From contig OY755246.1 of NCBI GenBank assembly GCA_963576725.1, positions 72,719,467 to 72,783,466 on the forward strand: a stretch of 64,000 nucleotides of DNA, in the 5' to 3' direction. Positions within the stretch are counted from its first letter, which is position 1. The number at the start of each line of letters is the position of its first letter. The translations under genes and the position numbers were made by a program. The stretch is from Azorinus chamasolen. Taxonomy: Eukaryota; Mollusca; Bivalvia; Cardiida; Solecurtidae. Under the pieces are notes generated by a model, which did no database searches, was not told the DNA's origin, and saw only the letters and a list, made by a program, of their open reading frames with translations. This document shows, piece after piece, positions 36,488-45,978 of the stretch.

Positions 36488-36618
36488 CTAGCTCATGTGG
36501 TACATCTCTAGTAAAAAATGTATTATTGTAACCCCCCTGCCCCCAACACAGAACATACAGAGTTCTGCTTCGATGTTGTAGAAAGTTTATAGGTAGCCAT
36601 TAGCCATATTTCCCCCAT

Positions 36619-36920
36619 TTTATTAGCTCACTTGGCACAAATTGCCAATGTGAGCTATTGTAATCATCATGTGTCTGGCATTGTGCGTTGTCCGGCTTCA
36701 ACATTTAATTTCAAACAACATCTCTAAAATTATAAGATCAAATGTAATGAATCTTTCCAAGGATGGTCTTTGGGTGATCCTCTGTCAAAATAGCTTAAAT
36801 GGTTTGGATTTATGTTACCATGTAGAACTCTGGTTGCCATGGCAAACAAAAGATAAATCTTTAAATCTCTTCTTCTCCAAAACTGATGGTCAGATTTCAA
36901 AATAATTTGTTGGGAATTAT
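36619..36920 (+). repeat. AGCTCACTTGGCAC-type HINE, 5' part only
   Basis: The stem-loop and first core unit are present, including an almost perfect RFX X-box (GGTTGCCATGGCAAAC, 36832-36847). The element fades out near 36920 without a 3' terminus. The stretch 36921-37206 contains a full CRE-like TGACGTCA near 37014 and no gene. Confidence 0.65.
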
Positions 36921-37206
36921 CATTAGGTGACTTTCTACTAAGATGACAATAGAGAGGCTGAGAAATCAATGTGTACAGGTACGTGTAGTCAACATATTTT
37001 GTGTACACGTCATGATGACGTCACAGCTTTTCAAATATTTCTACAAGTAGTTTAGACGTAAAGCAACGTGTAGAAGGCTGTTTACACATACATGTTAACT
37101 TGTACATTTAATCTTTTGTCTTTATGTCATAAATTTATTTTTGGATTGTATATTTTGGTTTTTAATAGCACTTCTTTGATAATTTTTACATCGTTACTGT
37201 GTAGTA

Positions 37207-38745
37207 TTTTATTAGCTCACCAGAACACAAAGTGCTCAGGGTGAGCTTTTGTGATCGCCTGATGTCCGTTGTCCGTCAGCGTGCCTCGTGCGTCATCCCG
37301 CGTCAACAATTTGAACCTTTAAAAATCTTCTCTTCTGAATCTACAGGGTTCTCTGTTTTCATCTTTGGCACATAGCATCACCTATAGGTCCTCTACAAAA
37401 GTTATATAAATTATGCCCCTGGAGTCCAAATTGGCCCCGCCCTGGGGGTGTGAAGTTTTCAATGAAAACATATAGTGAAAACTTTGAAATGCTTCTTTTC
37501 TGAAACTAGAAGGTTCTCAGCTTTCATATTTGGCACATAACTTCAACTTCAGATCTTCTACAAAAGTTATATAAATTATGCCCCTAGGGTCAAAATTGGT
37601 CCCACCCCAGGGATTGCCAGTTTTTTGTAGCTGACTGCATAAACAGCCCTTGGGGTCGCTAGTTATGCATCGGAAAACTTTCAAAACCTTCTTGTAAAAA
37701 ACTACATGTCCTTAGCTTAGATATTTAGTATATAAATTTACTAAGCATACCTTTATGAGTTTTGTAAATATCATAGTTCTGAGGTTAAAATTGGCCATGC
37801 CCTGTGTGTATAGACTTCTTCACATCAGAAACTACAGTTTACAGTTCCCCATGAAGCTAGTGATCTGAGACTAGCCAGTGTGAGTGTATTGGTAATCACC
37901 CTTAGCATGATCAGTAGAGTAAAAATTGTGTTTAGACAAATAATACACACTCATTTTAGATTGAGAAAACAATGTGGATAATTCTCAAAATGCAGAAAGC
38001 TCTTAAAGCTTTTTTTCATATCTATGCCCTGCATTAAGATGTCAGCTATCAATATAAAGCCTATCAGTGTATCTGTTGTGAAGTTCAGCTTAATACAAGT
38101 TCAAGTGTTCTAATAGTAATCTCTCCCCATTCTTTCAGTACATGTACTCTAATGGTGTCTGCTTCAGAATTATTGTCTGCTTGTTTAAGTTTGTTCATAC
38201 TGTTTTTAATACATATCAATCTTACAATTAACTCTCTTGTACAAACCACATATGAAGTTACATATGTGTCAGATCAGAATGTGTGCTAATTTCAGTCAAG
38301 CCATGCTAAGCAGTGATAGGGTTTCTGTCATCTGTAATCTGTTTGTCTGAAAAATTAACACTTTCAATGGCCCTCTTGTCTATAGAAACATATAGTGAAA
38401 ACTTTGAAAATCTTCTCCTCTGAACCTACAGGGTTCTCAGCTTTCATATTTGGCACATAGCACCAGTTTCCGGTCCTCTACAAAAGTTATATAAATTATG
38501 CCCCTGTGGTCAAAATAGGCTCCACCCCAGGGGTGGTCAGTTTTCAATAGAAACATACTGGGCAAACTTTGAAAATCTCAGATTTCATATTTGGCACATA
38601 GCATCATGTTTAAGTCCTCTACAAAAGTAATATAAATTGTGTCACTGGGGTCAAAATTGACACTGCCCCAGGGGTGGTCAGTTTTCAATTGAAACATATC
38701 TGATTGTCTGGTGAGCGATGTCAGGGCCATTCTGGCCCTCTTGTT
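37207..38745 (+). repeat. AGCTCACC-type HINE with internal insert
   Basis: The 5' end and two core units run 37207-37633 and the remaining core and 3' end run 38376-38745. The insert (37634-38375) ends GGCCCTCTTGT like a HINE. It shares long stretches with 30475-30910, including ATTTTAGATTGAGAAAAC and TGGATAATTCTCAAAATGC. Confidence 0.7.
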
Positions 38746-39501
38746 CAATTTGGATTAAGAGAAGTATTTAATCTGCATTTATAAACATGCACTATGAAGA
38801 CCCGAACACAATTGTGACTTTCATAGTAGCTTCAGATTATGAATGCAACAAAAACAATGCAACAAAACATTGTGGAGGTTTAACAGCTACCGGTATACAA
38901 AAGAATGTGATATTAAATCTTGATATTAACTCTTGAAAGTTTTTTAAATAAGTTAAGATAGAAGCGCAAGTTCTGGTCAGTTATCCCTTTGAAACAGTAA
39001 AATGGTGATAATCCGAGGATTGTCAGGAACTGAGAAAATGCTTGGATTACCCCTACCCTCGATTTATCCATGAAATCCTACTTTGTGGATTCAACGTGTC
39101 GAATCTATTGTATAGTGTTTACACGTACATATGCTTTTTGCCTACAGAATGCTAAACAGTTAAATTGATATGTTTGCATATTTTTAGAAAAGTCTTGTTC
39201 ACTCAAACGCTTATTACGAGGGTAAACAATCTTTATAGCGTATTTCAGACGAATAATGCCGAGTGTTCCGATTATTAATTAATTCAACTAGTTGCGACCT
39301 GATTGTTCTTATCACGAAACAGCACGGGAGCAAAGCGATGTTGTTTGTTAACATCCACAACTAAAACCCCGCTATTAAGACCATCCATGAGACCGGACAT
39401 ATATGGTCTTAATAGTGGGGTGGTCTTAGTATTGAGTTTTAGTGTTCATATATACATGTACATGTATATATAGTGAGAATAGTGAGAAGACCCCCTTCCA
39501 C

Positions 39502-39558
<57 letters not shown>

Positions 39559-40590
39559 CAATGCCATATCTCTCAGCTAATTTTCGCTGGCTTAAATTCC
39601 TGCTGTCATTGATCAGCGATACCTTTTCTTGTATGTTAAGTTCTTTTCATTTTTCGTTTCTCCATTCTTTCTACTTATTTCTGACAAGTCTAGGCAGCGA
39701 TATTTACAGTGTTGACTAAACTTAGAAAATGAAAGTATAGATCGATTATCGGTGATAATTTCATCTAGAATTCTAACCTGTCAATCAAAGGTGCAAATGA
39801 CTATAAAACAACAATAAACCAATCGATTAATCATAACATATAATCCACGCCTTAAACCCGTGTTCCACCCTTATTTTCCCATTTTGCATTATCAGTTATA
39901 CAGCTGCGACTGCCTTTTACACATTTACGACAAACACAAAGAGAAATATAATAGTGAACCAATCAATTACATGTAATCTTACCTTGTTATCCCTTAATTC
40001 ACGCATTAAAAACATGTTCCCGCATTATATCTCTATTTGCATAACCAATTAAATAGCTGCGACTGCCTTTCACACGTTTACGACAATCACAAAGTGGTGT
40101 TCTTATCAGCTGCATAATATGCTGTACACACTGACGTGTGTGTATTTCAATGGGTCAATTAGTTTTTGATCAACGACCAGGTCCAGGTGTCCGTAATGGT
40201 GGGTGTGAAAACAGTAGGATAAACACACATGGGACCAATTAAGTGATCGTGTTAGTGGATTAGCGGAGTGCCCCTTTTTAATTGGAGATTATGTTCAAAG
40301 GAAATATAGTGCGAAAAATCCGTCCATCGGTAAGGGCCCGCTGGAGTGGTCGGGTTTTCGGAGTGGTGGTAAAGCTGAATTTTACTGTACATATATTTAC
40401 ATCCTAAGTACTCGCTATGCAAGTTACTCTTTCAGACTTGGCATCTTGTCAAGAGATATTCATGCTGGATAATTAAGTCATAAAGATACTGCTAAGTGTC
40501 AGACATTGCAGACCTTGATTAGATGTAGCACTGGGTTTGTAATGACTGCATAGCCTGAAATGTACATTCCCTTTTGGCATTACTCAGTCC
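38746..40590. other. lower-repeat stretch with foldback and microsatellite
   Basis: No supported exon. A foldback at 39366-39421 (arms ACCCCGCTATTAAGACCAT and its inverse, 18 of 19 paired) suggests a MITE end. A (CT)n tract runs 39508-39555. Two diverged direct repeats at 39827-39942 and 39957-40096 share AGCTGCGACTGCCTTT and TTTACGACAA. Confidence 0.5.
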
Positions 40591-40603
40591 ATATTAATAT
40601 AAA

Positions 40604-41008
40604 TGGAAAAGTAGTAAAGTCAAGCAGTCAAAGCCACAAGACGCAACCACCACCAAAACACCGATAGACAGCATGACACACATACACACACACACACCCA
40701 AACGCACACTCACACACAAGATGAACACAGAAAACACCAAAAGACACAAGAACCAGAGACAAACGTTCCACACATGAACAAAATCACAAGCACAAAGACG
40801 CAAGGCAAACAAAAGGAAGGGTGACAAAGAGAGTACCGCCTTGGCACGGTCAGTAGCAAAAACACCACTGGGGGTTTAAACCGGTTTACGGACGTCCTAA
40901 CCTCACACTTCTCTCAAAGTCACCATAGCTTTACAAATAGTGTAAATAAAGGTATCCCCGCTGGACTTACCCACAACATAGACGACGGTGAACACAGGAC
41001 AACATGTA
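40604..41008 (-). repeat. retroelement terminal/UTR block, inverted copy of 53501-53915
   Basis: On the minus strand it runs from ATGTTGTCCTGTGTTCACCG through TCCAGCGGGGATACC and CCGTAAACCGGTTTAAA to a CTTTACTACTTTTCCAT end. The copy at 53501-53915 has the same words in the same order on the + strand. Here it follows the reverse transcriptase fragment. In the other copy it lies upstream of one. Confidence 0.75.
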
Positions 41009-41175
41009 AAACATAGCATAATAACTGTGACAATCCGCCAAATATGTACTCAATAACTTTGCTGAAGTCAGAGCACCTGCAGGTAAGCCGTTAAGGGCAC
41101 GACAGGGAAAAAGTAATACATGAGTCTAGTAAGCTCATCCTGTATCCAAGTTTAAGAGTATACCATCATAGAGTA

Positions 41176-41910
41176 CTACCCTCGGCCTGTCATCGCACAA
41201 GCAAAGAGGGAAGCGTAGCTACCGACTGTAAAAGGGTCGATAACCAAACATGCAGTGCGTTGCAATATAATAGGTATCATAACCTTTCTTTTTAAATGTT
41301 TTAATGCGTTTAATAAACAAATCATGAAATGGATATGACCCCGAATTTTTCTAAGTTTGTTGATAACATCACCATAAAAGTCTGGTTGAGAAATGCCTTG
41401 TTGCAGTAACGTCCGTAGATTGCAATTATATTTACTAATGAGTGGTAAATTTCGATAATAAAATTTAGAAAAAGTTTTCCGAAGTTTGTGATATCTGTAA
41501 CCTTGCTTAAGAAGTTTATCAGTTATAACTAAATTACGTCTGTTAAAATCTTCAAGCAAAGAACAGGCTCGTGCAAACCTAATAAGTTGAGAAATATAAA
41601 CCCCATAAGATGTAGAACGTGGCACATCTCCATCTAGAAAAGGATAATTAACAATTTTAAAATTAAAATCATCTCTTTTATCGTATATTTTGGACGAAAC
41701 TTTATAATTTGTAATTGAAAGATTCAAATCTAAAAATGAAGCTATAATGTCAGATTGATTAGCTTTGTTTAAAGATAGTTCTTTTGGGTAAATTGAAGAA
41801 ATCATAGTATCAAAATAAGGATTATCTAAATTCAAAATATCGTCTAAATACCTTGAAAATTTATTAAAAGCATTAACAATATCGGTCTGTGTATCACGTT
41901 TTAAATCAAT
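41176..41910 (-). pseudogene. reverse transcriptase C-terminal half with YLDD, truncated
   Basis: The frame is open from a stop at 41911-41913. Reading leftwards it contains FNKFSRYLDDILNLDNPYF, the catalytic YxDD motif of a reverse transcriptase. Then come IYPKELSLNKAN, FLDLNLSI, KIYDKRDDFNFKIV, FLDGDVPRSTSYGVYISQLI and RYHKLRKTFSKFY, ending at a stop at 41176. This family is very common in bivalves. The FLDL..YDKRDD layout reminds me of Penelope-like elements more than LINEs, but I cannot settle the class. No endonuclease is visible and the 5' half of the RT is missing. It is a truncated, probably dead copy and lies within the last M1AP intron, antisense. Confidence 0.75.
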
Positions 41911-42214
41911 TTAACTCTTAAAGTGGAACCACAAAATAAGGCAAACAGTAGGGAATCAGACGGGGCTGTTTGAAAAGGGAAGACTATATAATTATATTGC
42001 TTTTAACTGTTTGCTAATAAACATCAGTACATATTTCGTTAAAGGATTGGCGATTGGAGAAGTATCATTGAAGATCCTTACAGTCGGTCAATAGCATGAA
42101 TTGCACTACAGTATTTGAATTATACTAATCCTTGTAGATAAAAAGAGAGTATAAGTTGGACTTGTCTTAATAGTGTCCATGACATTGGTTTAAATTTTTA
42201 CTTGCAGAATCCAG

Positions 42215-42376
42215 AAACAAGATTTATCTAGGCCTCTGAAGAGAAGTCTGTATTCAGCACCTCATGACAAATTTAAAGCTGAGACCAGTTTATTACCACA
42301 GGAGAACATCTGCAGAGCTAAGTCTGGTAGATACAATCTAGTGAAACCAGCGCTACAATTCCCCAATGCCTTATAG
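42215..42376 (+). CDS. M1AP: probable M1AP terminal exon (53 codons plus stop)
   Basis: A good acceptor (TTTTTACTTGCAG, ending 42207) is followed 7 bases later by a second AG (CCAG, 42211-42214). Starting at 42215 keeps phase 0 with the exon ending 32794. The frame reads KQDLSRPLKRSLYSAPHDKF, KAETSLLPQENICRAKSGRY, NLVKPALQFPNAL, then TAG at 42374. It is basic and proline/serine rich, as the poorly conserved M1AP tail is in vertebrates. Using the first AG (42208) gives an early stop in phase 0. No AATAAA was seen close by. A minus-strand frame at 42262-42546 overlaps it and is probably a shadow. Identity depends on position, phase and composition rather than a clear motif. Confidence 0.45.
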   Translation, partial: KQDLSRPLKRSLYSAPHDKFKAETSLLPQENICRAKSGRYNLVKPALQFPNAL

Positions 42377-42593
42377 CTTAAAAAAACCCAAAAACACTTG
42401 GCACAAAAAGTTATGTGAACTAAACTGAAGAGTTTCAGTGGGTGGCTTCTACAACCACACAGACAGGAGTATTCATGTTTGTAGATACCAGTGAAAGTCA
42501 GCTTTGTTATTGGCAATCTTTTTGGTGAACAATGTTGTTGCTGCATCTAAGACAGGCAATCTTTATTATAACCCTCTAAACAGGGGGGGGGGG

Positions 42594-43762
42594 TTAGCTC
42601 ACCTGAGCAAAGCTCAGGGTGAGCTTTTGGGATACATGAATGTCCGGCGTCCGTTGTGAACACTCTAGTGGTCACATTTGTAGTCCAATCTTCATGAAAC
42701 CTGGTCAGAATTAATGTCTTGATAAAAATCTCGGACGAGTTTGAAAGTGGGTCATGTTGGGTTAAAAACTAGGTCACTAGGTCAAATAGTAGGAAAACCT
42801 TGTGAACCCTCTACAGGTCACATTTTTAGCCCAATTTTCATGAAACTGGGTCAGAATGATTATCTTAATAAAATCTCGGAGGAGTTTGAAAAATGGGTTA
42901 CGTGGGGTAAAAAAATAGGTCACTAGGTCAAACAGTAGAAAAACCTTGTGAACACTCTAGTGGTCACAATTTTAGTCTAATCTTCATGAAACTTGGTCAG
43001 AATGAATGTCTTGATAAAATCTCGGAGGGTTTCGAAAGTGGGTCAAGTGGGGTTAAAAACTAGGTCACTAGATCAAACAGTAGAAAAACCTTGTGAACAC
43101 TCTAGTCGTTGCATTTTTTGTCCAATCTTCATGAAACTTAGTCATAATGAGTGTCTTGATAAAATCTCAAGGATTTTGAAAGTGGGTTATGTGGGGTTAA
43201 AAACTAGGTCACTAGGTCAAATAGTAGGAAAACCTTGGAAACACTCTAGATGTCACATTTATAGCCAAATCTTCATGAAAATTGGTCAGAATGATTGTCC
43301 TAATGAAATCTTAGACAAGTTTGAAAGTGGGTTATGTGAGGTCAAAAAGTAGGTCACTGGGTCATATCTTAGAAAAATCTGGTTTACACTCCAGTAGCCA
43401 CAATTTTAGCCCAGTCTTCCTCAAACTTGCTCAGAGTGTTTGTCTTGGTGATATCAAGGTTGAGTGTGATCATGGGTTGGGTGGGAATAAAAAGTAGGTC
43501 ACTAGGTCAAATCTTAGAAAAATTACATTAGAGGGCACATTTTTAGCCCAATCTTCATTGGTCAGAATCATTGTCTTGATAAAATCAATATACTAAATCT
43601 TTGAAAATCTTGTTCTGCTGAACCACTGCTCATGATCCACTATCAACATTGTTCATATATTGTCCCTAAGGTCAATATTGGCCCTACCCATGGGCTACCG
43701 AGCAAAAATCTTAAATCTATGGTAATCAGGTGAGCGATTAAGGGCCATCCTGGCCCTCTTGT
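42594..43762 (+). repeat. AGCTCACCTGAG-type HINE with DR2-bearing core
   Basis: The stem-loop AGCTCACCTGAGCAAAGCTC is preceded by a G-run. The core has about seven units of roughly 115-135 bp with ATCTTCATGAAACTTGGTCA, TCTTGATAAAATCTC and AGGTCACTAGGTCA. The 3' end is CAGGTGAGCG, GGGCCATCCTGGCCC and TCTTGTC. Open frames at 42741-42926 and 42993-43352 are repeat artefacts. Confidence 0.8.
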
Positions 43763-44062
43763 CTGAAATCAGATTGTCCATCCGTTCATAGGCACAACTT
43801 CATCAGGACAATTACTCCTTTTCTACTGATACAATTGATCTTAAACTTCACATACTGAACAAGCATGATAAGAGTGTCATGCATAAGGTCCACAACTCTA
43901 GCTTCAATAAGTTTTAGTTATACCCCTTTTCATATTTTCTTGTCCAGACAATCACTCATTTTCTATCATAAGCATGTTGAGAGAGTGTCATGTACAATGT
44001 CCATAACTCTGGCATCAATATTCTTCAGTTATTCCCCTTTTTCATATTTTCTTGTCTCTTTT
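43763..44062 (+). repeat. two-unit core fragment of another HINE-like repeat
   Basis: Two units of about 120-150 bp share AAGCATGWTRAGAGTGTCAT and CTTCAATA/TTATWCCCCTTTTTCATA. No terminus of its own is seen. Confidence 0.4.
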
Positions 44063-44611
44063 TAGCTCATCTGAGTATGCTCAGGTGAGGTTTTGTGATT
44101 GCCCAGCATCCGGCCGTCTGTCCAGGCGTCCGTCATCAATTGCTTAACCCTTTCCTCCGTAGGCTATTTTTAGACCCAACCTCTTTGAAAAAATCTACCG
44201 AAAAGGAGCATTAACTAGAGAAAATATTTTTATTTTAGAATTTTGTAGTTCTGAAATCATTGTGATAAATAGAGCATTTGCTCCTAAGGAGCAAATACTC
44301 ATTTTATCACAATGGTTTCAAAAAGTGACTATTACAGAGGCGTAGAAAGGCGTATTTATGGAGGAAAGGGTTAAACGACATCTCCTGTGAAACCATAAGG
44401 TAGAATGTAACCAAACTTTACAAAAATGATCTTTGCATCATGTTCTATCAAAATTTTAAAAGAATCTGGATCCATGTAGACACTGGTTGCCATGGCAACC
44501 AAAAGAAAAATCTCTGAACATCTTTATAACAGTGGTTAGAATTGAATGATATTTGATAGGTATAGTCGTCCTGTGACCCCCCTATCAAAATTGCCAAAAG
44601 CATGTTGATAT
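44059..44611 (+). repeat. AGCTCATCTGAG-type HINE fragment with a TTAA MITE inside
   Basis: The 5' end (44059-44143) joins across the MITE to AACGACATCTCCTGTGAAAC (44375 on), which matches AACGACTTCTTCTTTGAAAC in the element at 45979. It contains a perfect RFX X-box palindrome, GGTTGCCATGGCAACC (44485-44500). The 3' end is replaced by an oppositely oriented element at 44612. Confidence 0.65.
44144..44374. mobile_element. 231-bp TTAA MITE
   Basis: The ends TTAACCCTTTCCTCC and GGAGGAAAGGGTTAA are perfect 15-bp inverted repeats including the TTAA target. The centre is a second, longer palindrome (about 44258-44313, ATTGTGATAAA..CTCCTAAGGAG..TTTATCACAAT). A piggyBac-like origin is likely from the TTAA-CCC ends. 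It is cleanly inserted in a HINE. Confidence 0.8.
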
Positions 44612-44752
44612 TTAAACGAGGGCCATGATGGCCCTGATATTGCTCACCAGACAATCAGAGGAGAATATTTTTAGTTTTCACTATATGTTTCTATAGAAAA
44701 CTGGCCACCCCTTGAGAGGGGTCAGTTTTGACCCCAGGGGCATAATCATGTC
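44612..44752 (-). repeat. AGCTCACC-type HINE 3' fragment, reverse orientation
   Basis: The minus strand reads core text, then GATTGTCTGGTGAGC, a GGGCCATCATGGCCC hairpin and TCGTTT. It is one of only two clear reverse-oriented members in the window (the other is 52891-53098). Confidence 0.7.
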
Positions 44753-44901
44753 TCCCCCATTTATGGGGAGACGTATTTACCAGAGTTGTCTGTCCGTCCG
44801 TCCATCTGTCTGTCACAAACTTATGTCGCGCGTATCTCTGAAACAAGTAGGGCTACAGTCACCAGGAATGTTCACCAGCATGAATTTTTGTGCACCTGGG
44901 T
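44753..44901 (+). repeat. TCTCCCCCATTTATGGGGAGACG-type 5' end
   Basis: A 5' stem-loop (TCTCCCCC, ATTTAT, GGGGAGACGTAT) is followed by (GTCC)n and one core start. It is cut off by the AGCTCACC element at 44902. This is a further family with the same design. Confidence 0.6.
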
Positions 44902-45674
44902 TTTTAGCTCACCAGAGCACAAAGTGCTTAGAGTGAGCTTTTGTGATCACCTGATGTCCGTCGGCGTGCATCGTCAGTCGTCAACAATTTGAACCTTTAA
45001 AAAGCTTCTCCACTAAATCTACACAGTTTTCAGCTTTCATCTTTGGCACAAAGCATCATCTTTAGGTCCTCTACAAAAGTTATATAAATTATGGTCCTGG
45101 GGTCAAAATTGGCCCCGCCCCAGGGGTGGGCAGTTTTCAATAGAAACATATAGCGAAAACTTTGAAAATCTTCTCCTGAAACTGGAAGGTTCTCAGCTTT
45201 CATATTTGGCGCATAGCATCATGTTCAGGTCCTCTACTAAAGTTATATAAATTATTGCCCTGGGGTCAAATTTGACCCTGCCCCAGGGGTGGCCAGTTTT
45301 CAATAGAAACAAATAGTGATATCTTTGAAAATCTTCTTATCTGAAACTGGAAGGTTCTCAGCTTTCATATTTGGCACAGAGCATCATGTTCAGGTCCTCT
45401 ACGAAATTGATATAAATTATGGCCCTTGGGTCAAAATTGGCCTGCCCCAGGGGTAGCCAGTTTTCAATAGAAACATAAAGTGAAAACTTTGAAAATCTTC
45501 TCTGAAACTGGAAGCTTTCATATTTTGCACTTAGCATCATGTTCAGTTCCTCTACAAATTTATACAAATTATGCCCCTGGGGTTAAAATTGACTAGTTTT
45601 CTATAGAGACATAGTGAAAACTTCTTCTTTGATTTGCCTGGTGAGCGATGTCCGGGCCTTTATGGCCCTCTTGT
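44902..45674 (+). repeat. AGCTCACC-type HINE, complete
   Basis: The stem AGCTCACCAGAGCACAAAGT is followed by four core units, then CTGGTGAGCGATGTCCGG, a GGGCCTTTATGGCCC hairpin and TCTTGTTT. Confidence 0.8.
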
Positions 45675-45978
45675 TTATTTATTATATCCCCGAATTGAAG
45701 TGAGGGGGGACCTATTGTGTTTGCTCATTCCTCTTGTTATTATTGTTCTTTCTTCCTATTCTTCTTCTTCCATCTTGAACTAGTCTGACACATTTTTCGC
45801 TAAGTAATGGTCTGATCCTAATGAAACTTCACATGAACATTGCTGGTTACATGCAGATGTGCATCCCACTTTTGGTTTATATGCGTTTCCTTCCAAGAAT
45901 CTTTTAAATTTTTTAGACTTTGTTGTTTAAAGTATGCTGAATTCAAATAAAAATCGAAAAGAGGGGGTTACAGACTTT
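45675..45978 (+). repeat. ATATCCCCGAA-type 5' fragment
   Basis: ATATCCCCGAATTGAAGTGA, then GGGGGGACCTATTG, and a GAAACTTCACATGAACAT core start. It is interrupted by the next AGCTCACC element. A family of the same style with a degenerate stem-loop. Confidence 0.4.

Noticed and set aside
42262..42546. 94-codon minus-strand frame with many cysteines
   Set aside because: It overlaps the probable last M1AP exon and its 3' flank. It has no promoter, splice or family evidence. I keep some doubt because that exon call is itself only moderately sure.
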